Shown in pieces: positions 42,035-51,458 of a stretch of DNA of 64,000 nt. How positions within the stretch are numbered: position 1 is the stretch's first letter; every line of letters begins with the position of its first letter. This stretch comes from Brevundimonas nasdae. Lineage in GTDB: Bacteria; Pseudomonadota; Alphaproteobacteria; Caulobacterales; Caulobacteraceae. The notes beneath the pieces are model-generated. The model was not told the DNA's origin. It searched no databases and worked only from the letters and a program-made list of their open reading frames with translations. The position numbers and the translations under genes are program-made. The stretch covers positions 186,001-250,000 of the forward strand of contig NZ_JAEPWN010000004.1 of NCBI RefSeq assembly GCF_016654005.1. The letters run 5' to 3'.

Positions 42035-42835
42035 GTGTTGCCGGAAATCCTGATCGACGGCTGCTCAGCTAGTGTCGGCGACCTCAGCCATTTTGTTCTG
42101 TCCAACTATGGCGCCTTCACCTCGATGCGGGTCGAGGACGGGGGCGTGCGGGGCCTGGACCTGCATCTGGCGCGTCTGGAGGCCGAAGCGGTGGAGTTGT
42201 TCGGCGTCGCCGTGCCGGAGGCCTTGCTGCGTCAGCGAATGCGACAGGCGTTGGACGGTCGTCCGGGCCGGTTCAGCCTGCGGATCAATCTGTTTTCAGA
42301 GGCGATCAGCCTGCGGTCGCCCGATGCGATGGTTCAGCCGCGTGTACTGACCACGCTTTCGCCGCCTGCATCGGCCCTGACCAAGCCCTTGCGGCTGAAG
42401 ACGCAGGTCTATTCGCGCGAAGTCCCGCACCTGAAACACGCCGCGACCCTGGGCCTTACCCGCGCGCGGCGTCTGGCGGCGCAGGCCGGTTTCGACGACG
42501 CCCTGTTTGTTGATGCGGACGGGCGGATATCCGAAGGCAGCATCTGGAATATCGGCTTCATTCGGGGTGACGCTCTGGTCTGGCCTGAGGCGCCTATGCT
42601 GGTGGGAACGGGGCAGGGACTGCTCCAACGCGGCGCCGCAGAGGCCGGCTGGAGCAGCGCGACACGTCCGATCCACTTAAGTGAACTGGCCGATTTCGAC
42701 GCCGCCTTCATCTGCAACAGCGCCACACCGTCCTGTGCGGTGGCGGCGATTGATGATCATTCCTTCAGCACATCCGACGCCCTGATCGTCCGATTGAATG
42801 ACCTCTGGCGATCAAACCCGTGTCAGACGATCTAG
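42035..42835 (+). CDS. Aminotransferase class IV family protein
   Basis: A 266-residue PLP enzyme from GTG 42035, which has a strong ribosome site (AGGGGGAG) five bases upstream; TTG 42038 is next to it. The fold-type IV marks are present: the PLP lysine in VPHLKHAATLG, and SEGSIWNIGFI followed by PMLVGTGQGLLQRG. Such enzymes include branched-chain and D-amino acid aminotransferases and aminodeoxychorismate lyase; the substrate is not clear here. The reading frame extends upstream into the repeat, but that extension is not homologous. Confidence 0.88.
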   Translation: MLPEILIDGCSASVGDLSHFVLSNYGAFTSMRVEDGGVRGLDLHLARLEAEAVELFGVAVPEALLRQRMRQALDGRPGRFSLRINLFSEAISLRSPDAMVQPRVLTTLSPPASALTKPLRLKTQVYSREVPHLKHAATLGLTRARRLAAQAGFDDALFVDADGRISEGSIWNIGFIRGDALVWPEAPMLVGTGQGLLQRGAAEAGWSSATRPIHLSELADFDAAFICNSATPSCAVAAIDDHSFSTSDALIVRLNDLWRSNPCQTI

Positions 42836-42897
42836 GCCGCTCATTTCGCACCTGCTAAGTGGCGGTCAACAGCGGGCGACAGGCTGGGGAGAAACGC

Positions 42898-43386
42898 ATG
42901 CGTATCGGTCTATATCCGGGCACCTTCGATCCGGTGACGAACGGCCATACCGACATCATCAAACGGGCGCTGAAGCTGGTGGACCGGCTGGTCATCGGCG
43001 TGGCCCAGAATGATGAGAAGGGGCCGCTTTTCTCCACCGCCGAGCGCGTCGAGATGCTGCGGGCCGAGGTTGCGCCGCTTGGCGGCGACATCGTGGTCCA
43101 GCCCTTTTCGACCCTGCTGATGCATTTCGCAGAGGAACTGGACGCCAGCGTCATCATTCGGGGTTTGCGCGCGGTCGCCGATTTCGAATACGAGTTCCAG
43201 ATGACGGCCATGAACCAGCGCCTCAATCAGGACATCGAGACGGTGTTCCTGATGGCTGATCCGCGGCATCAGGCCATTGCTTCACGGCTGGTCAAGGAAA
43301 TCGCCCGTCTGGACGGCGCGATCGACAGTTTCGTCAGCCCTGCCATCGCCGAACGCGTGCGGGCCAAGGTCAAGAACAAGGGATGA
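42898..43386 (+). CDS. coaD: Pantetheine-phosphate adenylyltransferase
   Basis: Fourth step of coenzyme A synthesis, joining ATP and 4'-phosphopantetheine to dephospho-CoA. The 162-residue protein begins MRIGLYPGTFDPVTNGHTD with the TxGH-type nucleotidyltransferase motif (TNGHTD), and has IRGLRAVADFEYEFQM and a C-terminal ISTMTSS-like counterpart SRLVKEIARLDG. ATG 42898 gives the standard family start. Its stop overlaps the first cyclophilin gene (ATGA), so the three genes coaD and two cyclophilins form one operon. Confidence 0.96.
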   Translation: MRIGLYPGTFDPVTNGHTDIIKRALKLVDRLVIGVAQNDEKGPLFSTAERVEMLRAEVAPLGGDIVVQPFSTLLMHFAEELDASVIIRGLRAVADFEYEFQMTAMNQRLNQDIETVFLMADPRHQAIASRLVKEIARLDGAIDSFVSPAIAERVRAKVKNKG

Positions 43387-44270
43387 GCTCTGGAATGCGT
43401 CTTGGTGTAATCGCGGCGGCCGCCGCCGCTCTTCTCGCGTCCGGCGTGGCGTCGGCTCCGGTCCTGGCTCAGACGGGGGTGCAGACGGGGGCCTCGGCTG
43501 CCGACTGGCGCACGGTCGATCCCGATAATCTGCTGGTCATAGACACCAACAAGGGCCGGGTTCTGGTGGAGCTGTCGCCGCTGGCGGCGCCGAACCATGT
43601 GGAGCGCATCCGCACCCTGGCCAATCAGGGCTTTTATGACGGACTGAAGTTCCACCGGGTGATCCCGAACTTCATGGCCCAGACCGGCGACCCCAAGGGC
43701 ACCGGCGAGGGCGGCAGCGAATTGCCGGACCTGAAGGGCGAGTTCAGCTTCCGCCGGGGTCGCGACGCGGGATTCACCCAGGTCGAGAACGCGGGCCAGG
43801 GCATCGTCGGTCTGGTGGGAACCCTGCCGGTCCAGACCCAGCCGAACGCCCAGATGATGATCACATCGGACTTCAAGGTCGACGCCAACGGCCTGTTCTG
43901 CCCCGGCGTGTTCGGCATGGCCCGCGCCAGTTCGCCCGACAGCGCCAACAGCCAGTTTTATCTGATGACCGGCGCCAACACGAACCTGAACGGCATCTAC
44001 ACCGCCTTCGGCCGCATCGTGTCCGGCCTGGATGTGGTCCGCAGTCTGAAGGCGGGCTCGGAGGCCCAGGACGGAAAGGTGACCGACCCGGACACCATGA
44101 CCCATGTGCGCATGGCCTCGGCCATCCCGGCAGCCCAGCGTCCGACCGTGCGGGTGCAGAACACTGCCAGCGTCGCCTTCGCCCAGCACATCGAAGAGAC
44201 GCGCACGGCCAAGGGCTCCAGCTTCAACATCTGCGACGTTCAGCCCGTGGCTGAAGTCAGCGGGGGCTGA
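43383..44270 (+). CDS. Periplasmic cyclophilin-type peptidyl-prolyl isomerase, copy 1
   Basis: Speeds up proline cis-trans isomerisation in exported proteins. The 295-residue protein has a signal peptide ending near VLAQTG. The cyclophilin active site is intact in FHRVIPNFMAQTGDPKGTG (Arg, Phe, Gln of the binding pocket) and SQFYLMTG. Two insertions, a long loop between the halves (residues about 120-180) and a C-terminal extension with Cys, make it longer than CypA. The ATG overlaps the coaD stop and a close paralogue follows 22 bases after its stop. Confidence 0.93.
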   Translation: MSSGMRLGVIAAAAAALLASGVASAPVLAQTGVQTGASAADWRTVDPDNLLVIDTNKGRVLVELSPLAAPNHVERIRTLANQGFYDGLKFHRVIPNFMAQTGDPKGTGEGGSELPDLKGEFSFRRGRDAGFTQVENAGQGIVGLVGTLPVQTQPNAQMMITSDFKVDANGLFCPGVFGMARASSPDSANSQFYLMTGANTNLNGIYTAFGRIVSGLDVVRSLKAGSEAQDGKVTDPDTMTHVRMASAIPAAQRPTVRVQNTASVAFAQHIEETRTAKGSSFNICDVQPVAEVSGG

Positions 44271-44292
44271 TCAACACGATGAAGGCGGGGGC

Positions 44293-45201
44293 ATGGGCAT
44301 GAAACGGATTCTGTTGGCGGGGGCCGTGCTGGCCCTGCTGAGCGGCGCGGCCCAGGCGCGGCCGGTTGAGGCGCAGCAGGCCGAACCGGTGTTCCCGCCG
44401 CCGCCGCCCGTGCCGACGGAATGGCGCACGATCCCGCCGCAGAACCTGTTGGTCATCGAAACGACCAAGGGCCAGATCCTGGTCGAACTGGCCCCCCAGA
44501 TCGCGCCGGGTCATGTGGAGCGTATCCGCCTGCTGGCGTCGCGCGGCTTCTACGACAATCTGACCTGGCACCGGGTCATCGACTGGTTCATGGCTCAGAC
44601 GGGCGATCCGCTGGGCACCGGCGACGGCCAGAGCTACTACCCGGACCTGAAGGCCGAGTTCACCTTCCGGCGCGGGCCGGACATGCCGTTCGCGCCGGTT
44701 GCGACCCCGATGGGATCGGTTCTGGGCTTTGTCGATTCCGTGCCGGTTGAGACCCAGCCGGATGCGGCCATGGCGGGAACGCCGGATCGCAAGGTGCATG
44801 GCTGGGGCCTCTATTGCCCCGGCGTCGCGGGCATGGCGCGTGACGAGGCCAATGACAGCGCCAACAGCCAGTTCTTCCTGATGCGTCAGGCCTATCCTTC
44901 GCTGGACAAGCGTTACACCGTCTGGGGGCGCGTAGTGTCGGGTCTGGATGTGGTGCGGGCGCTGAAATCCAGCCCCAATCCTGACGGCATGGTCGAAGGA
45001 CCGGACCGGATGACGCAGGTGCGGGTTGCGTCGGACCTGCCCGTGACGGCGCGTCCATCGGCGGCGGTGCTGAACACGACCTCGGCGACCTTCGCCGCCA
45101 TCGTGGAGCACGCGCGTCAGGCCAAGGGCGCGGACTTCTCCATCTGCGATATTGAACTGCCCGTGCGCGTGACCTCGCCGACGACGGCGCCCGCCGCTTA
45201 G
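44293..45201 (+). CDS. Periplasmic cyclophilin-type peptidyl-prolyl isomerase, copy 2
   Basis: A 302-residue paralogue of the previous gene from ATG 44293 (44299 is a second ATG). It has a signal peptide and a Pro-rich linker (VFPPPPPVPTEW). The active site reads WHRVIDWFMAQTGDPLGTG and SQFFLMRQ, so catalytic residues are kept. It shares the long middle loop (VETQPDAAMAGT) and the C-terminal ICDIE cysteine with copy 1, showing a tandem duplication. Its TAG overlaps the stop of the convergent phosphatase gene. Confidence 0.93.
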   Translation: MGMKRILLAGAVLALLSGAAQARPVEAQQAEPVFPPPPPVPTEWRTIPPQNLLVIETTKGQILVELAPQIAPGHVERIRLLASRGFYDNLTWHRVIDWFMAQTGDPLGTGDGQSYYPDLKAEFTFRRGPDMPFAPVATPMGSVLGFVDSVPVETQPDAAMAGTPDRKVHGWGLYCPGVAGMARDEANDSANSQFFLMRQAYPSLDKRYTVWGRVVSGLDVVRALKSSPNPDGMVEGPDRMTQVRVASDLPVTARPSAAVLNTTSATFAAIVEHARQAKGADFSICDIELPVRVTSPTTAPAA

Positions 45202-46313
45202 GCGGTCGCCGCTGCGCCCTTGCCGCCGCGACCCCGTCTGCGCCGACGACGGCGTGAGGGGCGGGCGGGTTTGCTGGCTTCGCGCATCTGCTGCAGCAGC
45301 AGGCCTTCGCGCAGGCCCCGGTCGGCGACGCGCACGCGTTCTGACGGCCAGGCGCGTTGAATGGCCTCAAGGATCGCCGCGCCCGCCAGCACCAGATCGG
45401 CGCGATCGGGACCGATGCAGGCCTCCCTGGCGCGGCCTTCTGGGCCCAGGGCCTTCAGCCGGTCAGCCGCCGCCTCGCAATCGGCGCGCGTCATCCACAG
45501 GCCGTCGACCCGGTCACGGTTGTAGCGCGGCAGTTTCAGGTGAATGCCCGCCAGGCTGGTGATCGCGCCCGACGTGCCGACCAGATGGCCCCGGTTGCGG
45601 GCGAACAGGTCGCGTATTTCCGGCTGGTCGATCCCGCCCGCCGCAATAGCCAGGCCCATGTCGGCGACCATGGCCTCGTACCAGTCTTCACCGGCGTTTG
45701 CGGGCTCGGGGTGACGCTCGGCCAGGGTGACCACGCCCAGAGGCGCCGACATCCATGCGGTGGTCGTGAAGCCTTCGCCCTCGCGCAGCAGCCAGGCCAG
45801 TTCGGTCGATCCACCGCCCACGTCGATGACCAGCGCCGCCTGCGCCTTGGGGTCGATCAGGTTCAGACAGCCCTCGACCGCCAGCCGTGCCTCTTCCGCC
45901 GGGTCGATGATGCGAAGTTTCAGGCCGGTGCCCAGGCGCACGCGTTCGATGAACTCGGCCCCGTTGGCGGCGGCGCGGCAGGCCTGGGTGGCGACGGCGC
46001 TGAGACGGGAGGGATCGACGCCCTTTCGCGCCACCCGCTCGGCGCACAGGGCCAGGGCGTCATAGGCCCGGTCCATCGCGCGGTCGTCCAGCCGCCCCGT
46101 CAGGGACAGGCCTTCGCCCAGCCGCACGATGCGGCTGAAGCTGTCGACGACGCGGAAGCCCTCACGCAACGGGCGCGCGATCAGCAGTCTGCAATTGTTG
46201 GTCCCCAGATCGAGCGCGCCAAAGAGCGGCGCATCCCGACCCGACGCATCCCGATTGCGGGATGGCTGGGACCGCTCGTCGCGCCGTCGTGGCGCGCCGT
46301 GGGTCTCCGGCAT
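45198..46313 (-). CDS. Ppx/GppA-family phosphatase
   Basis: A 371-residue actin-like ATPase-fold phosphatase, acting on polyphosphate or on the pppGpp 5'-phosphate. Key loops are FGALDLGTNNCRLLIA, VATQACRAAANG, VIDVGGGSTELAWL and GTSGAITSLAG. The tail is very basic (RPSRRRRRRRGRGGKG) and may bind polyphosphate or nucleic acid. ATG 46313 is used; the ORF extends 81 bases upstream without family match. It is the short form, lacking the C-terminal HD-like domains of long Ppx enzymes. Confidence 0.9.
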   Translation of the reverse strand: MPETHGAPRRRDERSQPSRNRDASGRDAPLFGALDLGTNNCRLLIARPLREGFRVVDSFSRIVRLGEGLSLTGRLDDRAMDRAYDALALCAERVARKGVDPSRLSAVATQACRAAANGAEFIERVRLGTGLKLRIIDPAEEARLAVEGCLNLIDPKAQAALVIDVGGGSTELAWLLREGEGFTTTAWMSAPLGVVTLAERHPEPANAGEDWYEAMVADMGLAIAAGGIDQPEIRDLFARNRGHLVGTSGAITSLAGIHLKLPRYNRDRVDGLWMTRADCEAAADRLKALGPEGRAREACIGPDRADLVLAGAAILEAIQRAWPSERVRVADRGLREGLLLQQMREASKPARPSRRRRRRRGRGGKGAAATA

Positions 46314-46459
46314 GGGCCGTATCCAATGTGGGCGGTCCAAAGCGGCGCCCGTCGGGTCGAACCTAACCCGAGGCAATCGTCCGCGCCAAGCCAATCTGTC
46401 AGGAAGATGAACGGGCCTGTGGGCGTCCGCTTCAGCCCACGGAGCGTATGAAGGTCATC

Positions 46460-46768
46460 ATGACCCAGATTCACACCACGCGCTTCAGCCTCGGCCAGGT
46501 CGTTCGGCACCGCGACGACGCCTTTCGCGGCGTCGTGATCGACGTTGATGCGGGCTATGCGGGGGCGGTCGGCGAAACGGGCGACGTCTCGCCGGAACAG
46601 CCCTTCTACCGCGTCTTCGCCATAGGCGACGCAGGCGGTTTCGTCGCCTATGCCGCCGAGGCCGTGCTGGAGGACGACGCCGATCAACTGACCGTCGCCG
46701 CCGAACAGCGGTGGTTCACCATTGACGCCGAGGGTCACCACGCGCCGCTGGACATGCGGCTGCACTGA
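46460..46768 (+). CDS. hspQ: Heat shock protein HspQ (YccV-like)
   Basis: A 102-residue small protein with the YccV/HspQ fold: TTRFSLGQVVRHRDDAFRGVVIDVDAGYAG and PFYRVFAIGD...AYAAEAVLEDD. HspQ assists degradation of abnormal DnaA and promotes Lon activity in enterobacteria, and the fold is also called a hemimethylated-DNA-binding domain. ATG 46460 has AAGG five bases upstream and matches the usual N-terminus; ATG 46448 is in frame. It is followed by phhA after 57 bases with no clear functional tie. Confidence 0.92.
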   Translation: MTQIHTTRFSLGQVVRHRDDAFRGVVIDVDAGYAGAVGETGDVSPEQPFYRVFAIGDAGGFVAYAAEAVLEDDADQLTVAAEQRWFTIDAEGHHAPLDMRLH

Positions 46769-46825
46769 CCCTTGGAACCGGGTGGGGTGGATGGCTATAT
46801 GCCCTCAAAAGAGGAACCGCTCTCC

Positions 46826-47701
46826 ATGTCTGATTTCGAGCACGTCTTCGAAAAACCCCCGGAAGGTGCCGCCGCCGACTGGACCATTCCGCAGAACTGG
46901 GCCGCCTATACCGAGGTCGAGCACCAGACCTGGGATACCCTGTACGCCCGCCAGATGAAAATCCTGCCGGGCCGCGCCAGCCAGGCCTTTCTGCGGGGGC
47001 TGGAGGCGCTGGACCTGAACGCGGGCGGGATACCCGACTTCGACGTCATCAATCCCAAGCTCCAGGCCCTGACCGGCTGGACCGTTGTCTGCGTGCCCGG
47101 ACTGGTGCCGGACGAGGTGTTCTTTGATCATCTGGCCAACCGCCGCTTCGTGTCGGGTCAGTTCATCAGGAAGCCGGATCAGCTGGATTACCTGCAGGAG
47201 CCGGACATTTTCCACGATGTCTTTGGCCATGTGCCGATGCTGACCGACCCCGACTTCGCCGCCTACATGGAAGCCTATGGCAAGGGCGGGCAGCGGGCGG
47301 CGTCGCTGGGCATGCTGCCGAATCTGGCGCGCCTGTACTGGTACACGGTCGAGTTCGGCCTGATGAAGGAGGCGGACGGCCTTCGCATCTATGGCGCGGG
47401 CATCGTGTCGTCGGCGACGGAAAGCGTGTTTGCGCTGGATGACGCATCGCCGAACCGCCTGGGCTTTGATCTGGAGCGGGTGATGCGGACCCTGTACCGG
47501 ATCGACGACTTCCAGCAGGTCTATTTCGTCATCGACAGCATTGAGGCGCTGAAGGAAGTGACGCTGAAGGACTTTGGTCCCGTCTATGCCGCGTTGAAGG
47601 GGCAGGACGATCTGGCCATCGAAACCATCCTGCCGACCGACAGCGTCATCACCCACGGCACCCAGGCCTATGCCGAAAACGGCGGGCGGTTCGCCGCCTG
47701 A
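46826..47701 (+). CDS. phhA: Phenylalanine 4-monooxygenase
   Basis: Iron- and pterin-dependent hydroxylation of phenylalanine to tyrosine, the first step of phenylalanine catabolism. The 291-residue protein from ATG 46826 has the iron ligands in FHDVFGHVPML (His, His) and a downstream Glu in YWYTVEFGLM, and the pterin-side GAGIVSSATES loop. Size and motifs match the bacterial monomeric enzyme. ATG 46799 is an alternative but adds a non-homologous leader. The pterin recycling gene (phhB) is not in the window. Confidence 0.96.
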   Translation: MSDFEHVFEKPPEGAAADWTIPQNWAAYTEVEHQTWDTLYARQMKILPGRASQAFLRGLEALDLNAGGIPDFDVINPKLQALTGWTVVCVPGLVPDEVFFDHLANRRFVSGQFIRKPDQLDYLQEPDIFHDVFGHVPMLTDPDFAAYMEAYGKGGQRAASLGMLPNLARLYWYTVEFGLMKEADGLRIYGAGIVSSATESVFALDDASPNRLGFDLERVMRTLYRIDDFQQVYFVIDSIEALKEVTLKDFGPVYAALKGQDDLAIETILPTDSVITHGTQAYAENGGRFAA

Positions 47702-47704
47702 CCG

Positions 47705-49042
47705 TCAGGGGCGCTGGAACGGATAGAAGCCAGCGCCCAGGTCCAGAACGCCGGTCAGTTCGTCCAGCGCGCCTCGGCTTTCATCCAGCAGCTTGGGATC
47801 GGCCAGATCGGCGGGGCGCAGTTCGTCGCGATACCAGTGGTTCGCCCAATCCGACAGGCGCGCGTGCAGGGCGTCGGTCAGGCGCATGGCGGGGTTGGTC
47901 GCCGCCAGTTCCGCCTCGTTCAGCACGACGCGCAGACGCAGGCAGGCAGGGCCGCCGCCGTTCCGCATCGACTGGCGCACATCGACATACTGGACGCGGC
48001 CGATGGGGCCGTTGGACCCGGCGATCCGTTCGGCGACGGCATGGCTTCGCGCGTTGTCGCGGGTTTCAGTCGGGCAGATCAGGGTCAGGCGGTCCTCGCC
48101 CGGAACCTGGATCAGCATGGAGTTGAACAGATAGCTGCTGATCGCATCGGCCAGCGGCAGATCGGCGTTCGAGACCTCGACGAATTGGGGTTCGAACAGG
48201 CCGTCGGCGGCGCGGCGGATGGCGGCCTTGGTCGCGTTCGTGTCCTCAAACGCCAGCTCGTGGAAGAACAGGGTGTCCAGCGCCCCGACGCAGACCACGT
48301 CGTTGTGGAAGGTTCCGCCTGCGATGGCCGTGCGCGACTGCTGAGCCAGAACGGGGCGTCCGGCCTCATGGCGGCGGACGATGGCTTCGGAGGCTTCACG
48401 CGTCTGGCGCGCGGGGAAGGGACCGTCCCAGGCCTCGAAGGCGTCGCGACCCCAGACCAGCAGATTGACGCCGCGACCGCCGTGCGTGGCGCACAGGCGG
48501 ACGTGGTTGGCGGCGCCCTCGTCGGCCAGATGGGCGACGGCGGGCAGGGCGTCGTGGACGGCGAACCGGGTCGCGTCCGGGAACAGGGCGTCCAGCGCCT
48601 GCTTCGTCTGCTGATGCTCCAGACTGCGGTGCAGATTGGTGTGCAGGTTGGCGGGTGTGAAATGCACCCGTCCGTCAGCGGCGTCGCTGGACGGCGTCAC
48701 GGTCGCGGCGTTGGCGGCCCACATGGGCGAGGCGGAACAGGCGGCGGCGGCGAAGGACGGCGCGGTCCTCCAAGCCCGCTCCAGCACCTGTCCATCCGTG
48801 CCGGAGAAGCCCAGCGAACGCAGGAAGGGGATGTTGGGCCGTTCATGCGGGGGCAGGACGAACTGGGGCAGGCCCAGGTCGGCCAGCAGCTTCATCTTGT
48901 CGAGGCCCTGCAACACCGCCGCGCGCGGGTTCGACGCCTCGCCCTTGTTCAGGCTGGAGGCCAGATTGCCCGGCGACAGGCCCGCGTAGGAGTGGGTCGG
49001 CCCGATCAGACCGTCGGCATTGGCTTCGACAGCGGTGTTCAT
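47705..49042 (-). CDS. astB: N-succinylarginine dihydrolase
   Basis: Second step of the arginine succinyltransferase (AST) catabolic pathway; releases two ammonia and CO2 from N2-succinylarginine to give succinylornithine. The 445-residue protein has the family start (DGLIGPTHSYAGLSPGNLAS) and active-site regions HTNLHRSLEHQQ, FHNDVVCVG and NGGGPACLRLRV, where the catalytic Cys lies. Its ATG overlaps the astD stop (ATGA), so it is translated together with astD and astA. It is the last gene of the operon. Confidence 0.96.
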   Translation of the reverse strand: MNTAVEANADGLIGPTHSYAGLSPGNLASSLNKGEASNPRAAVLQGLDKMKLLADLGLPQFVLPPHERPNIPFLRSLGFSGTDGQVLERAWRTAPSFAAAACSASPMWAANAATVTPSSDAADGRVHFTPANLHTNLHRSLEHQQTKQALDALFPDATRFAVHDALPAVAHLADEGAANHVRLCATHGGRGVNLLVWGRDAFEAWDGPFPARQTREASEAIVRRHEAGRPVLAQQSRTAIAGGTFHNDVVCVGALDTLFFHELAFEDTNATKAAIRRAADGLFEPQFVEVSNADLPLADAISSYLFNSMLIQVPGEDRLTLICPTETRDNARSHAVAERIAGSNGPIGRVQYVDVRQSMRNGGGPACLRLRVVLNEAELAATNPAMRLTDALHARLSDWANHWYRDELRPADLADPKLLDESRGALDELTGVLDLGAGFYPFQRP

Positions 49043-50454
49043 CGCAGCCCCTTGATCTCGCCTTCGATGTTGGCGACCGCATCGGCTTCGAAACTGGCGA
49101 CCGGATAGGCGCAGTAGTCGGCGGCGTAGTAGGCGCTGGGGCGGTGGTTGCCGCTGGCGCCCAGACCGCCGAAGGGCATGTCGCCTGCAGCGCCCGTGGT
49201 CGGACGGTTGAAGTTGACTACGCCCGCACGGATGCGGCGGATGAAGTGGTCCCAGGTCTTCGGATCATCGCTGACCAGACCGGCGGACAGGCCGTAACGG
49301 GTGGCGTTGGCGGCGGTGATGGCGGCCTCGAACGTCGGGACGCGGATGACCGACAGGAAGGGGGCGAAGATTTCTTCGTCCGGCACGTCGACGCCGGTCA
49401 CGTCGATGATGGCGGGTTTGACGAAGGCGCCGGGCAGATTCGCGACGGGGCCGGAGGCGCGGATGACCTTGGCGCCCATGTCGATGCGCTCTTGAAGCGC
49501 CTTCAGGGCCGCCTCCGCCGCGCGGGCGGAGATCAGCGGCCCGGCGTAGGGTTCGGGATCGCTGTCCCACGGGGCGAAGTTCAGGCGGTCGGACAGGGCG
49601 GCGACGGCCTCGATGATCGCATCGCCCTGTGCGCCTTCCGGCACGATCAGTCGGCGCGCGCAGGAGCAGCGCTGGCCGGTGGTGATGAAGGCGGACTGAA
49701 CGGCGATGCCCGCCACGGCCTCGGCGTCCGCCGCATCCCAGACGACCAGCGGATTGTTGCCGCCCAGCTCCAGCGCCAGGATGACGTGGGGATCGTCGGC
49801 GAACTTCCTGCGGAAATGCGCGCCCGCCGCGCCCGAGCCGGTGAACATCAGGGCGTCGATGCCGGCGTCCAGCAGGGCCGCGCCCGTCTCACGCCCGCCC
49901 TGAACCACATTGACCACGCCGGTCGGCAGGTCGGCGGCGGCGAAGGCCTCGGCCATCACCTGACCGACCAGGGGCGTCTCTTCCGAGGGTTTGAAAACCA
50001 CCGTGTCGCCCGCCAGCAGAGCCGGGACGATATGGCCGTTGGGCAGATGGCCGGGGAAGTTGAACGGGCCAAGCACCGCCGCCACGCCATGCGGGCGGTG
50101 GCGCAGGGTGGCGCGGCCAAAGCCCGTGTCGCTGGTGCGCTCGCCGGTGCGTTCGTCATAGGCGCGGATCGAGATGTCCACCTTGCCGATCATGGCGGCG
50201 GCTTCGGTTTTCGTCTCCCACAGGGGCTTGCCGGTCTCGCGGCTTATGGCTTCGGCGATCTGGGGGGCGCGTTCTTTGAGCACGGTCTGATAACGTTTGA
50301 CGGCGTCGATCCGATCGCCGCGCGGACGGTCGGCCCAGTCGGGGAAGGCGGCGCGGGCGGCGTCGACGGCGGACTGGACCTGAGCCGGGCTGGCGGCCTG
50401 ACCCTCCCAGTTCACGGCTTCGGTCGTCGGGTCGATGGATTTGAAAGCGGTCAT
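49039..50454 (-). CDS. astD: Succinylglutamate-semialdehyde dehydrogenase
   Basis: Fourth step of the AST pathway: NAD-dependent oxidation of succinylglutamate semialdehyde to succinylglutamate. The 471-residue aldehyde dehydrogenase has the catalytic Glu in LELGGNNPLVVW and catalytic Cys in TTGQRCSCARRL. ATG 50454 overlaps the astA stop; the frame is open further upstream but only as an overlap with astA. Length is as expected. Confidence 0.95.
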   Translation of the reverse strand: MTAFKSIDPTTEAVNWEGQAASPAQVQSAVDAARAAFPDWADRPRGDRIDAVKRYQTVLKERAPQIAEAISRETGKPLWETKTEAAAMIGKVDISIRAYDERTGERTSDTGFGRATLRHRPHGVAAVLGPFNFPGHLPNGHIVPALLAGDTVVFKPSEETPLVGQVMAEAFAAADLPTGVVNVVQGGRETGAALLDAGIDALMFTGSGAAGAHFRRKFADDPHVILALELGGNNPLVVWDAADAEAVAGIAVQSAFITTGQRCSCARRLIVPEGAQGDAIIEAVAALSDRLNFAPWDSDPEPYAGPLISARAAEAALKALQERIDMGAKVIRASGPVANLPGAFVKPAIIDVTGVDVPDEEIFAPFLSVIRVPTFEAAITAANATRYGLSAGLVSDDPKTWDHFIRRIRAGVVNFNRPTTGAAGDMPFGGLGASGNHRPSAYYAADYCAYPVASFEADAVANIEGEIKGLR

Positions 50455-51458
50455 GATTTCACACGGATCGTTGCGCCGTTCCTGATCTTCAGCGCGGCGG
50501 CGGTTTCGGCGGTCAGGCGGGCGATCTCGCCGTCGATGTCGCATTTGGCGCGCACGGCGCGGAAGGCGGCGATGCTGTCGGTCGAGATCAGCGCGGGCAG
50601 TTCGGCCTCGACATGGTCGGCGATCTCCAGCCGCAGCTGGCGCGCATCGCGCACGGTGCGGATGTTGTCGCGGCCGCAAGAGACCGTGGGACCGGCGTCG
50701 AAAATGTCCACCAGACCGTTGGGCCGGAAGCCTTCGCTTTCCAGCAGGGCCATCGCGGGCACGCCCTGCGGATGGACCTTGCCGATCACAGCGCGGGCCG
50801 GTTCAGGCAGAAGTTCGGTGTAGATCGGATGGCGCGGGGCCAGGTCGAGGATGAACTGCTTGTCTGTGGAGCCGGTCATCCGGTCGGCGTCGTCGAACTC
50901 CATCGGGAAGAATTTGTGCGCCACATGATCCCAGAAGGGGCAGGCGCCGTCGGGGGTGAAGACGCCGCGCAGTTCGGCCAGCACATTCTCGGCGAACAGT
51001 TCGGGTTGGGCGCCGATCAGCATGTAGCGCGACTGGCTGAGCAGACGCCCCGCGCCCCCCTTGCGTCGGTCGGCCTTCAGGAACAGCGATCCTACCTCGG
51101 TCCAGCCGGTGCATTCATTGACCAGCACCAGGGTCTGGTGATCCAGCTTGACCCCGATGGACGGCGAAGACGCCGTATTGTTCACCACGCGGAACGAGAA
51201 GAAGGGGCGTTTCAGACCCACCGTCGCCTTGACCGAGCCGACGCCGTCGATGTCGCCGGTGTCGCCGTCCTCCAGCATCAATGTGTACCAGGCCTCTTGA
51301 GGCGCGACCTGGCCGCGGAAGCTGGCCTGGCTGAGCTCCAGCCGTTCGGACAGGGCGTCAGGGTCTTCGGTCAGGCTGGTGAAGCCGGGGCCAGACAGGA
51401 TGGCCAGCTCCAGCAGGTGGTCGAGATCAGCGGGACCGGCGGGGCGGACGACAAGCAT
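50451..51458 (-). CDS. astA: Arginine N-succinyltransferase
   Basis: Commits arginine to the AST pathway by transferring succinyl from succinyl-CoA. The 335-residue single-subunit enzyme matches AstA throughout (VVRPAGPADLDHLLELAILSGPGFTSLTED, then ECTGWTEVGSLFLKADRRKGG and EFDDADRMTGSTDKQFI). Its ATG at 51456-51458 directly abuts the stop of the M20 hydrolase gene, and its own stop overlaps astD. The tight spacing shows one operon of four genes. Confidence 0.96.
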   Translation of the reverse strand: MLVVRPAGPADLDHLLELAILSGPGFTSLTEDPDALSERLELSQASFRGQVAPQEAWYTLMLEDGDTGDIDGVGSVKATVGLKRPFFSFRVVNNTASSPSIGVKLDHQTLVLVNECTGWTEVGSLFLKADRRKGGAGRLLSQSRYMLIGAQPELFAENVLAELRGVFTPDGACPFWDHVAHKFFPMEFDDADRMTGSTDKQFILDLAPRHPIYTELLPEPARAVIGKVHPQGVPAMALLESEGFRPNGLVDIFDAGPTVSCGRDNIRTVRDARQLRLEIADHVEAELPALISTDSIAAFRAVRAKCDIDGEIARLTAETAAALKIRNGATIRVKS

